From: CAZIOH01 sp964540815
GTDB taxonomy: Bacteria > Myxococcota_A > Polyangia > Fen-1088
Assembly (NCBI GenBank): GCA_964540815.1
Contig: CAZIOH010000048.1
Span: forward strand, 1 to 45,970
Length of the DNA: 45,970 nucleotides
Direction of reading: 5' to 3'
The position numbers were made by a program, and so were the translations under genes. This document shows, one piece after another, positions 1 to 6,993 of this stretch. How positions within the stretch are numbered: position 1 is the stretch's first letter; every line of letters starts with the position of its first letter. The notes under the pieces were generated by a model. The model was not told the origin of the DNA. It saw only the letters and a program-made list of their open reading frames with translations, and ran no database searches.

Positions 1-32
1 GGCCCGCGGGGAGGGGTCCTCCCCTTCCCGCG
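1..32 (-). terminator. Terminator-like GC palindrome downstream of rpoD; member of a repeated element
   Basis: This lies just past the rpoD stop. An 11-bp stem (GCGGGAAGGGG against CCCCTCCCCGC on the minus strand, one G-T pair) closes a 4-nt loop. No T-run follows, so it is not a textbook rho-independent terminator. The same 32 bases recur at 12377-12408 after htrA, in the same orientation relative to the upstream gene. The element is cut by the window edge and may be longer. Confidence 0.5.
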
Positions 33-50
33 AGCGCCGAAGGCGCGTCC

Positions 51-1643
51 CTAGTGGTTCCGCAGCTCGCGGAACTCGCGGCTCGCGCGCAGCTTCTTCA
101 GCGCCTTCGACTCGATCTGCCGGATTCGCTCGCGCGTGAGGTCGAACTCCTCGCCCACCTGTTCGAGGGTGTGGTCCGAGCGCTCGCCGATCCCGAAGCG
201 CATGCGCAGGATCTTCTCCTCCCGCGGGGTCAGGGTGGCGAGCACCCGGCGGGTCTGCTCGCTGAGATCCGCCGCCACCAGGGCGTCGGCCGGCGAGATC
301 GCGTCCTTGTCCTCGATGAAGTCGCCGAGGCGCGCATCCTCGTCGGTTCCCACCGGGGTCTCGAGCGAGACGGTGGTCTTCGAGATGCGCAGGAGCTGGC
401 GCACCTTCTCCACCGGCATCCCCATGTCCTCCGCCAGCTCCTCCACCAGCGGGTCGCGCCCGAGCTTCCGCACGAGCGCATGGGTGGTCCGGGTCAGCTT
501 GTGCAGCGACTCGTTCATGTGCACGGGGATGCGGATCGTGCGTGCCTGGTCGGCGATGGCGCGGGTGATGCCCTGGCGGATCCACCAGGTCGCGTAGGTC
601 GAGAACTTGAACCCGCGGCGGTAGTCGAACTTTTCCACCGCGCGCATGAGGCCGATGTTGCCCTCCTGGATGAGATCGAGGAAGAGCAAGCCCCGGTTGG
701 CGTACTTCTTGGCGATCGCCACCACCAGCCGCAGGTTGGCGCGAATCATCTCGGCCTTGGCCCGCTCGCCGGCCCGCTCGCCCGATTCGATCTCGGTGAC
801 GGTCTCGCGCAGCATCGCCTCGTCCATGCCGGCGTCGGCCTCGATCTGCCGCAACAGGCGCGCGGCCTCCGCGGCCTGCTCGGCGATCTTCTCGAGCTCC
901 TCGACGCGCAGACCGAGCTTGCGGGTCAGCGCCTGGCGCCGCACCGCCGAGGTTCGAACCTGGCGCAGCGTCTTGCGCAGATCCGCCAGGCTCATGCCGG
1001 CCCGCTGCTCGCAATCGGTGACCATGTCCTTGGTGCGATCGAGGCGCTGCACGTACGCCTTGAGCTGCACCAGGATCGGGCCGACCCGCTCCTTCGAGAG
1101 GCGGATCTCGAGCAGGGCCTGAAAGAGCTCCTCGGCGCTGACGGCCACCTTCTGCTCGAAGCGGACCTTGAGCGCTGCCGTGGGGCGCTTGGGCGCTGTC
1201 TCCAGCAATTTCTGATGCTTGCGAAAAACCCGCCCGATGGCCTCGAGGGCCTTGCACACCCGGTCGGTGTGCCATTCCTCGTTGAAGTCTGGATCTTGAT
1301 CGTCGGCGTCGCGTGTCACCTCGGTGACACGAATCTTTCCTTTTCGCATCTGCGCGCCGAGATCGAGGATCTCGTTGACGGCGACCGGCGCCCGCAGGAC
1401 CGCCTTCAGCACCCGATGCTCGGCATCCTCGATTCGACGGGCGAGGGCCACCTCGCCCTCCCGGGTCAGGAGCGCGATCGAGACCATGCCCCGCAGGTAC
1501 ATGCGGACCGGATCGTGGGCGTCGCCACTCTCCTCGGGATCGTCGGCCACCGGGGCCACCTCCGCCACCACCGGCGCGGCCTCCGGGGGGGCTGCGGCTT
1601 CTTCTTCGGGATTCTCGTCCAACTCAGGGCCAATCGAGCTCAT
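51..1643 (-). CDS. rpoD: RNA polymerase primary sigma factor (sigma-70, RpoD)
   Basis: This 530-residue protein directs RNA polymerase to housekeeping promoters. An acidic Pro/Ala-rich N-terminus of about 40 residues replaces a clear region 1.1. Region 1.2 follows (DPVRMYLR), then a long non-conserved segment of about 200 residues typical of primary sigma factors. Region 2 carries the core-binding and -10 recognition signature (FSTYATWWIRQGITRAI), with region 3 after it. Region 4 ends with the -35 helix-turn-helix (TLEQVGEEFDLTRERIRQIE). Region 1.2 is unusual after DPVRMYLR: it reads GMVSIALLTREGE where most RpoD proteins have a form of EMGxVxLLTREGE. The start is an ATG with no obvious Shine-Dalgarno. 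The gene is divergent from the aromatic operon across an AT-rich promoter region. Alternative sigma factors lack the long insert, so the primary assignment is firm. Confidence 0.96.
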   Translation of the reverse strand: MSSIGPELDENPEEEAAAPPEAAPVVAEVAPVADDPEESGDAHDPVRMYLRGMVSIALLTREGEVALARRIEDAEHRVLKAVLRAPVAVNEILDLGAQMRKGKIRVTEVTRDADDQDPDFNEEWHTDRVCKALEAIGRVFRKHQKLLETAPKRPTAALKVRFEQKVAVSAEELFQALLEIRLSKERVGPILVQLKAYVQRLDRTKDMVTDCEQRAGMSLADLRKTLRQVRTSAVRRQALTRKLGLRVEELEKIAEQAAEAARLLRQIEADAGMDEAMLRETVTEIESGERAGERAKAEMIRANLRLVVAIAKKYANRGLLFLDLIQEGNIGLMRAVEKFDYRRGFKFSTYATWWIRQGITRAIADQARTIRIPVHMNESLHKLTRTTHALVRKLGRDPLVEELAEDMGMPVEKVRQLLRISKTTVSLETPVGTDEDARLGDFIEDKDAISPADALVAADLSEQTRRVLATLTPREEKILRMRFGIGERSDHTLEQVGEEFDLTRERIRQIESKALKKLRASREFRELRNH

Positions 1644-1915
1644 CGGCGGCAGACTCTGAAGTGAGTCCGGGCATTTGTCGACAAAAAAAACGCGGGGTTA
1701 GGTGAGTTATCGGACAACCTCACGTTGCAGTGCTCCAGCCTTGCGAGAATGGGCCATCCGACCTCTCCAGGGGGAAAGGACGGCGGGAGGGGAGGGCCTG
1801 GCTCGGCCCGTTCTGTCTCCCGAGTCACGCGGGTTCGAGCGGCAGAGCGCTCTCCCAGCCTTCCCGCGACCGCAGATGGGCGGTGTGCACATCACGATTT
1901 GACCAGAAGATTATT

Positions 1916-1930
1916 AAATACATTGTATTT
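1916..1930. promoter_or_regulatory. 15-bp palindrome, possible operator
   Basis: AAATAC-ATT-GTATTT is a perfect 6-bp inverted repeat overlapping the -35 region of the candidate promoter. A related half (GCATTGTAAATTC) follows at 1945-1957, so the core CATTGTA occurs twice, 25 bp apart, flanking the TATAAT. The arrangement looks like a repressor site, plausibly for aromatic amino acid control. No regulator in the window can be assigned to it. Confidence 0.35.
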
Positions 1931-1938
1931 CAGGATAC

Positions 1939-1944
1939 TATAAT
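1939..1944 (+). promoter_or_regulatory. Candidate -10 element (TATAAT) for the aromatic operon
   Basis: A perfect TATAAT hexamer lies inside the AT-rich island, about 120 bp upstream of the first DAHP synthase start. The hexamer at 17-bp spacing (AAATAC) is a poor -35. A better TTGACC lies at 1899-1904, but the spacing is far too long for this -10. The element would give a leader of roughly 115 nt. The island could also serve rpoD on the other strand. Confidence 0.4.
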
Positions 1945-2065
1945 GCATTGTAAATTCATCGCCAGTCGCCCTGCGACCTAGCGGGGCGGTTGCCGGGGTG
2001 CTTCCAGGCGTCCTCGTTCGGGTTCTTGGAGAGTTGCCGGCCAGGCTGGTAGATTGTCGCGCCTC

Positions 2066-3178
2066 ATGCTCCACGCGACCGACGACCTGCGGATCGAGAA
2101 GATTCGCCCCCTGATCCCCCCCGCCATCCTGATGGAGAACCTCCCCATCACCGAGGCCGCGTCGACCACGGTCGCCGAGGGGCGCGAGCGCATCGCCCGG
2201 GCCTTGCGGGACGACGACGATCGCTTGGTGGTCATCGTCGGCCCCTGCTCGATCCACGACGTCGATGCGGCCCGCGCGTACGCCCGCGGGCTCGAGGCCG
2301 TGCGCCAGCGGCTGCGCGACGACCTGGTCGTGGTCATGCGGGTCTACTTCGAGAAGCCGCGCACGACGGTCGGCTGGAAGGGGCTGATCAACGATCCCGA
2401 CCTCGACGGCTCGTTCGCCATCAACCGCGGCTTGCACCTGGCGCGCGCCTTGCTGCTCGATCTGGCCGAGATGGGGATGCCGACCGGCTGCGAGTTCCTC
2501 GACACCATCACGCCGCAGTACCTGGCGGATCTCGTGAGCTGGGGGGCCATCGGAGCCCGCACCACCGAGAGCCAGGTCCATCGCGAGCTGGCCTCGGGCC
2601 TGTCCGTCCCGGTGGGGTTCAAGAACGGCACCGATGGAAACATCCAGATCTGCATCGACGCGGTTCAGGCGGCGGCGCGGCCCCACCATTTCCTGTCCGT
2701 GACCAAGCAGGGGCTGTCGGCCATCGTGTCGACCCGCGGGAACCCCGACGGTCACGTGATCCTGCGCGGCTCGTCGACCGGCCCCAACTACGACGCGGCC
2801 TCGGTGGCGAGTGTGACGGCCGTCCTCCGCAAGGTCGGGCTCACGCCCCGCGTGATGGTGGACTGCAGCCACGGCAACAGCCGCAAGAACCATCTCCGGC
2901 AGGTCGACGTGGCGCGCGATCTGGCTGCCCAGGTGGCGACCGGATCCCGCGCGATCTCGGGCGTGATGATCGAGAGTCACCTGGTGGAGGGGCGCCAGGA
3001 TCCGGTGCCGGGGCAGAAGCTCACTTACGGTCAGAGCGTCACCGACGCTTGCCTGGGGTGGGCGGACACGGTCCCGCTCCTCGACCTGCTGGCCGCCGCG
3101 GTGCGCACGCGCCGCACCGCCGAGGCCGCCGCCGCCCCGCGCCTCGCCGGAGGGCCGCTCGAGGCCGCGGCCCAGTGA
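2066..3178 (+). CDS. aroG: Class I DAHP synthase, phenylalanine-type (first of two tandem copies)
   Basis: This 370-residue 3-deoxy-7-phosphoheptulonate synthase condenses phosphoenolpyruvate with erythrose 4-phosphate, the first step of the shikimate pathway. Family motifs are complete: GPCSIHD with the metal-binding Cys61, FEKPRTTVGWKGLINDP, GARTTESQVHRELASGLS, the metal His in DCSHGNS, the Glu in IESHLVEG and the Asp in YGQSVTDACLGW. From the ATG at 2066 the sequence aligns without gaps with E. coli AroG numbering as I recall it. That is why I prefer 2066 to the in-frame TTG at 2054. Residue 211 is Ser (FLSVTKQG), as in phenylalanine-inhibited AroG. The C-terminus carries an extra Ala-rich tail of about 20 residues. 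Its stop overlaps the start of the second copy (GTGA). The aroG symbol rests on the Ser211 argument and is tentative. Confidence 0.93.
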   Translation: MLHATDDLRIEKIRPLIPPAILMENLPITEAASTTVAEGRERIARALRDDDDRLVVIVGPCSIHDVDAARAYARGLEAVRQRLRDDLVVVMRVYFEKPRTTVGWKGLINDPDLDGSFAINRGLHLARALLLDLAEMGMPTGCEFLDTITPQYLADLVSWGAIGARTTESQVHRELASGLSVPVGFKNGTDGNIQICIDAVQAAARPHHFLSVTKQGLSAIVSTRGNPDGHVILRGSSTGPNYDAASVASVTAVLRKVGLTPRVMVDCSHGNSRKNHLRQVDVARDLAAQVATGSRAISGVMIESHLVEGRQDPVPGQKLTYGQSVTDACLGWADTVPLLDLLAAAVRTRRTAEAAAAPRLAGGPLEAAAQ

Positions 3179-4263
3179 GCCCGAGCCCGGAGCTCCGGCG
3201 CACCGACGATCTCCGCGTCACCGAGCTCCGTCCCCTCGATCCTCCCGAGGTCGTGGTGGGCGAGCTGCCCATGGGCGATTCCGAGCGCGCCTTCGTCGAG
3301 CGGAGCCGCCGCGAGGTGGCGCGGATTCTTCGGGGCGACGACGATCGTCTGCTGGTGGTGGTGGGGCCGTGCTCGATCCACGACGTGGCGGCCGCCCGGG
3401 ACTACGCGCGCCGGCTCGCCCCGGTCGCCGAGCGCAACGCCAGCGAGCTCGCGGTGGTCATGCGGGTCTACTTCGAGAAGCCGCGCACCACGGTGGGGTG
3501 GAAGGGCCTCATCAACGATCCCCACCTCGACGGGACCTTCGCGGTGAACCACGGCCTCCGGCTCGGGCGGGCGCTGTTGCTGGATCTGGCGCGCCTCGGC
3601 CTGCCCGCCGGGTGCGAGTTCCTCGACACCATCACCCCTCAGTACTTCGCTGATCTCGTGACCTGGGGGGCGATCGGCGCGCGCACCACCGAGAGTCAGC
3701 TGCACCGGGAGCTGGCCTCGGGGCTGTCGGTCCCGGTCGGGTTCAAGAACGGCACCGATGGCAACGTGCGCATCGCCGTCGAGGCGGTCCTGGCGGCAAG
3801 CCACCCCCACTGCTTCCTCGGCGTCACCAAGCAGGGAACCTCCGCCATCGTCTCCACCGCCGGCAACCCCGACGGCCACGTGATCCTGCGCGGGGGGGAT
3901 GCCGGCCCGAACTACCAGGCCCCGGCCATCGCGCGGGTCACCCAGGATCTGGCGCGGGCCGGGCTTTGCCCGCGGGTCCTCGTGGACTGCAGCCACGGCA
4001 ACAGCGGCAAGGATCCGGCGCGGCAGGTGCTCGTGGCCCGCGACCTCGGGATGCAGCTGCGCTCCGGTTCGCGGGCGCTGGCCGGGCTGATGCTCGAGAG
4101 CCACCTGGTCGCAGGACGGCAGAACGCCCCGACCACCCCGGCGGGCGCGGCGGCCCTGGTGTACGGCCAGAGCATCACCGACGGATGCCTGGGGTGGGGC
4201 GAGACGGCGCCGCTGCTGGACGAGCTGGCGGAGCACGTGCGCACCGCGCGGAATCACCGATGA
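3175..4263 (+). CDS. aroF: Class I DAHP synthase, tyrosine-type (second tandem copy)
   Basis: This is a second 3-deoxy-7-phosphoheptulonate synthase of 362 residues, closely related to its upstream neighbour. All metal and substrate motifs are kept (GPCSIHD, FEKPRTTVGWKGLINDP, DCSHGNS, LESHLVAG, YGQSITDGCLGW). The start is a GTG at 3175 overlapping the upstream stop as GTGA, so the two are probably translationally coupled. The frame stays open upstream to 3049, but that part merely reads the first gene in another frame. The residue matching E. coli AroG Ser211 is Gly (FLGVTKQG), as in tyrosine-inhibited AroF and yeast Aro4. The pair therefore looks like differently feedback-regulated isoenzymes from one transcript. 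Its stop overlaps the purU start as ATGA. Feedback type is inferred from one position; enzyme identity is secure. Confidence 0.92.
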   Translation: MSPSPELRRTDDLRVTELRPLDPPEVVVGELPMGDSERAFVERSRREVARILRGDDDRLLVVVGPCSIHDVAAARDYARRLAPVAERNASELAVVMRVYFEKPRTTVGWKGLINDPHLDGTFAVNHGLRLGRALLLDLARLGLPAGCEFLDTITPQYFADLVTWGAIGARTTESQLHRELASGLSVPVGFKNGTDGNVRIAVEAVLAASHPHCFLGVTKQGTSAIVSTAGNPDGHVILRGGDAGPNYQAPAIARVTQDLARAGLCPRVLVDCSHGNSGKDPARQVLVARDLGMQLRSGSRALAGLMLESHLVAGRQNAPTTPAGAAALVYGQSITDGCLGWGETAPLLDELAEHVRTARNHR

Positions 4264-5120
4264 GCGATGCCCTGCGCGCGACCCTGCTCGTGAGCTGTCG
4301 CGACCGGACCGGGCTGGTGGCGGCGCTGTCGGACTTCGTCTTTCGCAACGGCGGCAACATCGTGGACGCCGATCAGCACGCCGAGGCCGAGACCGGCCAG
4401 TTCTTCATGCGCCTGGTGTGGGATCTGGCGTCCTTCCGCCTCGACCGGCGTGGGATCGACGCGGGGCTGACCGCGCTCGGGCAGGCCTTCGAGCTCACGT
4501 ACGAGCTCACCTACTCCGACCAGCGACCGCGGGTGGCCGTGTTCGCCAGCAAGACCCCGCACTGCTTGTACGATCTGCTGCTCTCCCACCAGCTCCGGGA
4601 GCTGCGGGGAGAGCTGGTGGCGGTGGTCTCCAACCACGAGGATCTGCGGACCACCGCCGGGCACTTCGCGGTGCCGTTCTTCCACGTCCCGGTCGAGCCG
4701 GGCCAACGCGCCCGGGCCGAGGCGCGGCAGCAGGAGCTGCTGGCCGAGCTGCGGGTCGACCTCGTGGTGCTCGCGCGCTACATGCAGATCCTGTCGCCCG
4801 AGCTGGTGGCCCGCTGGCCCTCGCGCATCATCAACATCCACCATTCCTTCTTGCCCGCCTTCGTGGGGGCGCGGCCCTACCACCAGGCGAAGGCCCGCGG
4901 GGTGAAGGTCATCGGGGCCACCGCGCACTTCGTGACCGCCGAGCTGGATCAGGGCCCGATCATCGCGCAGGACGTGTGCCATGTGAGCCACCGCGACGAC
5001 GTCGACGATCTGATCCAGAAGGGCCGCGAGCTCGAGCGGCAGGTCTTGACCCGAGCGGTGCGGCTGCACCTCGATCACCGGGTCCTGGTCTCGGAGAACC
5101 GAACCATCGTGTTCGGGTGA
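4260..5120 (+). CDS. purU: Formyltetrahydrofolate deformylase
   Basis: This 286-residue enzyme hydrolyses 10-formyltetrahydrofolate to tetrahydrofolate and formate, balancing one-carbon pools and supplying formate for purine synthesis. Residues 6-80 form an ACT regulatory domain (LLVSCRDRTGLVAALSDFVF). Residues 90-280 form the formyltransferase-fold catalytic domain. The conserved Asn192, His194 (INIHHSFLPAFVGARPYHQA) and Asp230 (ELDQGPII) match the Asn-His-Asp catalytic set of the family. Length is normal for PurU (about 280). The ACT domain and the HHSFLPAF motif distinguish it from PurN. The ATG overlaps the upstream stop (ATGA), so it is cotranscribed with the DAHP synthases, a combination with no obvious metabolic logic. 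It converges on tsaE with a 17-bp gap. Confidence 0.95.
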   Translation: MSDALRATLLVSCRDRTGLVAALSDFVFRNGGNIVDADQHAEAETGQFFMRLVWDLASFRLDRRGIDAGLTALGQAFELTYELTYSDQRPRVAVFASKTPHCLYDLLLSHQLRELRGELVAVVSNHEDLRTTAGHFAVPFFHVPVEPGQRARAEARQQELLAELRVDLVVLARYMQILSPELVARWPSRIINIHHSFLPAFVGARPYHQAKARGVKVIGATAHFVTAELDQGPIIAQDVCHVSHRDDVDDLIQKGRELERQVLTRAVRLHLDHRVLVSENRTIVFG

Positions 5121-5137
5121 CCGCCCAAGGACCCGAC

Positions 5138-5710
5138 TCAGTCGGCGAGGGCGTGCAGGATCGCCTGGGAGCGTGGGCCGTGGGAGCGGACGGTGAGCAG
5201 GCGCGCCTGGGAGGAACCGGCTGATTCGGGCGCGATCCGGATGTGCAGGTGATCGGAGGGCACGGCGTCGGGGAACAGGTCCACCCACTCGATGACGGTG
5301 GCGCCCCGCTCGAAGAGCTCGTCGAGGCCGAGCTCGGCGAGCTCCGCCGGGCTGCGGAGCCGGTAAAAGTCGGCGTGGGCGAGCGGCACGCGGCCCGGGT
5401 GCTGATTGACGAGGGAGAAGGTCGGGCTGGCCACGTGTCGCTCGCGGGGGACCGCCAACCCCTGCGCGATCCCCTGGGTCAAGGTGGTCTTCCCGGCGCC
5501 GAGCGGACCTTCGAGGCCAACCACGTCACCGGCCCCGAGCAGGCTACCGAGCAAGCGTCCGAGCGCGTGCATCTGCGCCGCGGAGTCCGCGCGGAAGGTG
5601 AGCGCGTCGTCGACGGGCGGGGGAGCGAGCGGGCGCGGGCGGTGTGGATGTGCAGGTGCAGGTGCAGGTGCAGGTGCAGGTGGATGACCAGCGGGAGGGG
5701 ATGGAGCCAC
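5138..5710 (-). CDS. tsaE: tRNA threonylcarbamoyladenosine biosynthesis ATPase TsaE
   Basis: TsaE is the P-loop ATPase that works with TsaB and TsaD to install t6A at position 37 of ANN-decoding tRNAs. The Walker A motif is LEGPLGAGKTT. It is followed by the family motifs SPTFSLVN, HADFYRL and VIEWVDLF. The first usable start upstream of the conserved strand (ALTF) is the GTG at 5710. This gives 190 residues with a Pro/Ala/His-rich extension of about 30 residues that other TsaE proteins lack. Part of the extension is encoded by five copies of a hexanucleotide repeat (5650-5679). No ATG or GTG lies between the extension and the core, so either the tail is translated or a rare start codon is used. 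tsaB and tsaD are not in the window. Confidence 0.9.
   Translation of the reverse strand: MAPSPPAGHPPAPAPAPAPAHPHRPRPLAPPPVDDALTFRADSAAQMHALGRLLGSLLGAGDVVGLEGPLGAGKTTLTQGIAQGLAVPRERHVASPTFSLVNQHPGRVPLAHADFYRLRSPAELAELGLDELFERGATVIEWVDLFPDAVPSDHLHIRIAPESAGSSQARLLTVRSHGPRSQAILHALAD
5650..5679. repeat. Hexanucleotide tandem repeat (GTGCAG)5
   Basis: Five perfect GTGCAG units lie in the 5' part of tsaE, where the minus strand reads a Pro-Ala dipeptide repeat. Because the unit is six bases, copy-number changes would lengthen or shorten the tail without a frameshift. Slippage variation between strains is plausible but cannot be shown from one sequence. Confidence 0.85.
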
Positions 5711-5844
5711 GGTGTCGAGATAGTCGCGCCGTCGGGGCGGCGTTTCAACACCGGCCGGGCCATTCGGTGCTCGGGTGGCCAACCCCGGGCCGCCCCGACG
5801 CGGCCCGAGGCGGTGAGGTGAGGCGGTGCTATCTTCACGCGACT

Positions 5845-6993
5845 GTGCGCCCGCCGCTCTCGCCGATTTCGCCGATTTCGCCACTCTCGTCGGTGCTGGC
5901 CGCCGCGCTGCTCCTGGCGAGTGCGCGACTGGCCCCGGCGGTGGCGGCGGTCCCGGCGGTCGAGCCTGCCCCGGGTGCGCCGCCCGGAGCCCCGCTCGCC
6001 CCCTCACCGCGACTGGATCCGCCCGGGGTGGTGTCGCGGCGCTACCACGTGATGGGAACCGATCTCGTACTCACCGCCTACGTCTCGGACACCGTGCAGG
6101 CCGCCGCCGCGTTCGCCGCCGGCCACGCCGAGGTGGCGCGCATCGAGGCCCTGATGACGGACTGGGAGCGTCCCGGCGTGCCGCCGTCCGACATCCTGCG
6201 CGTCAACGCCGCAGCCGGCGACGGCAAACCCGTGGCGGTCAGCGCCGAGACCTTCGAGGTCATCGCCAAGGCGCTGGACATGTCGCGTCGTTCGGGCGGG
6301 GCCTTCGACATCAGCTTCGCCGCGATGCACGGCCTGTGGAAGTTCGACGAGGATCTCGAGCGCAAGGTGCCGTTGCCGGCGGAGGTGGCCGAGCGCCGGC
6401 GGCTGGTCAACTGGCGTGACGTCCTCACCGATCCAGTCGCCAGGACGGTCCGCCTGCGCCGCGCCGGGATGCGCATCGGGCTCGGGGGGATCGCCAAGGG
6501 CTACGCCGTCGATCGCGCCTCCGCGGTGTTGCGGGCGCGCGGCCTCGCCAACTTCATGGTCCAGGCGGGCGGCGATCTGTTCGTGGCCGGCAGCAAGGGA
6601 TCGGCGCACTGGATGGTGGGCGTACGGGATCCGCGCGGGGCTGCGGGCGACGTCATCGCCAGGATGCCCATCGAGGACCACGCCTTCTCGACCGCGGGCG
6701 ACTACGAGCGCTCGTTCGTCCTCGATGGCCGGCGCTACCACCACATCATCGACCCCAAGACCGGTTACCCGGCGACCGCCTCGCGCGAGGTCACCATCTT
6801 CGCGCCGAGCGCGTTCCTGGCCGATGCCCTCGACGACGCCGTCTTCATCCTCGGGCCGAAGAAGGGGCTGGCGCTCTGCCGGCAGTTCCCGGACACGGCG
6901 GCGCTGATCGTCGACGCCACGAACCACGTCTGGATGTCGCCCAGCCTCGCGGGGCGGCTCGAGCGCACGGCCGAGCCCAAGGACGGGATCTGA
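5845..6993 (+). CDS. apbE: FAD:protein FMN transferase
   Basis: ApbE transfers FMN from FAD onto a threonine of target proteins such as NqrB/NqrC or RnfD/RnfG subunits, outside the cytoplasmic membrane. The protein has 382 residues from the GTG at 5845. An N-terminal signal sequence (LSSVLAAALLLASARLAPAVAA) has no lipobox cysteine, followed by a Pro-rich linker. The ApbE domain starts at about residue 65 (YHVMGTDLVL) and contains GLGGIAKGYAVDRA, VQAGGDLFVAG and the metal/FAD signature STAGDYERSF...HHIIDPKTGYPA. The stop overlaps the thiO start (TGATG), so both form an operon. No typical flavinylation target is encoded nearby, so its substrate lies elsewhere. Frames upstream of 5845 run through the tsaE region and are unlikely starts. 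Confidence 0.93.
   Translation: MRPPLSPISPISPLSSVLAAALLLASARLAPAVAAVPAVEPAPGAPPGAPLAPSPRLDPPGVVSRRYHVMGTDLVLTAYVSDTVQAAAAFAAGHAEVARIEALMTDWERPGVPPSDILRVNAAAGDGKPVAVSAETFEVIAKALDMSRRSGGAFDISFAAMHGLWKFDEDLERKVPLPAEVAERRRLVNWRDVLTDPVARTVRLRRAGMRIGLGGIAKGYAVDRASAVLRARGLANFMVQAGGDLFVAGSKGSAHWMVGVRDPRGAAGDVIARMPIEDHAFSTAGDYERSFVLDGRRYHHIIDPKTGYPATASREVTIFAPSAFLADALDDAVFILGPKKGLALCRQFPDTAALIVDATNHVWMSPSLAGRLERTAEPKDGI

Larger units (their letters stand above)
1644..2065. other. Divergent intergenic region rpoD / DAHP synthase with an AT-rich island
   Basis: This 422-bp gap separates rpoD (-) from the first DAHP synthase (+). Most of it is GC-rich and featureless. A sharply AT-rich island at about 1905-1960 holds the likely promoter and operator elements listed separately. 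I see no convincing small gene here; the short open frames on both strands lack coding character. Confidence 0.7.

Noticed and set aside
54..1664. Plus-strand open frame antisense to rpoD
   Set aside because: The minus strand encodes unmistakable sigma-70 motifs; the plus frame has no domain and no ribosome site.
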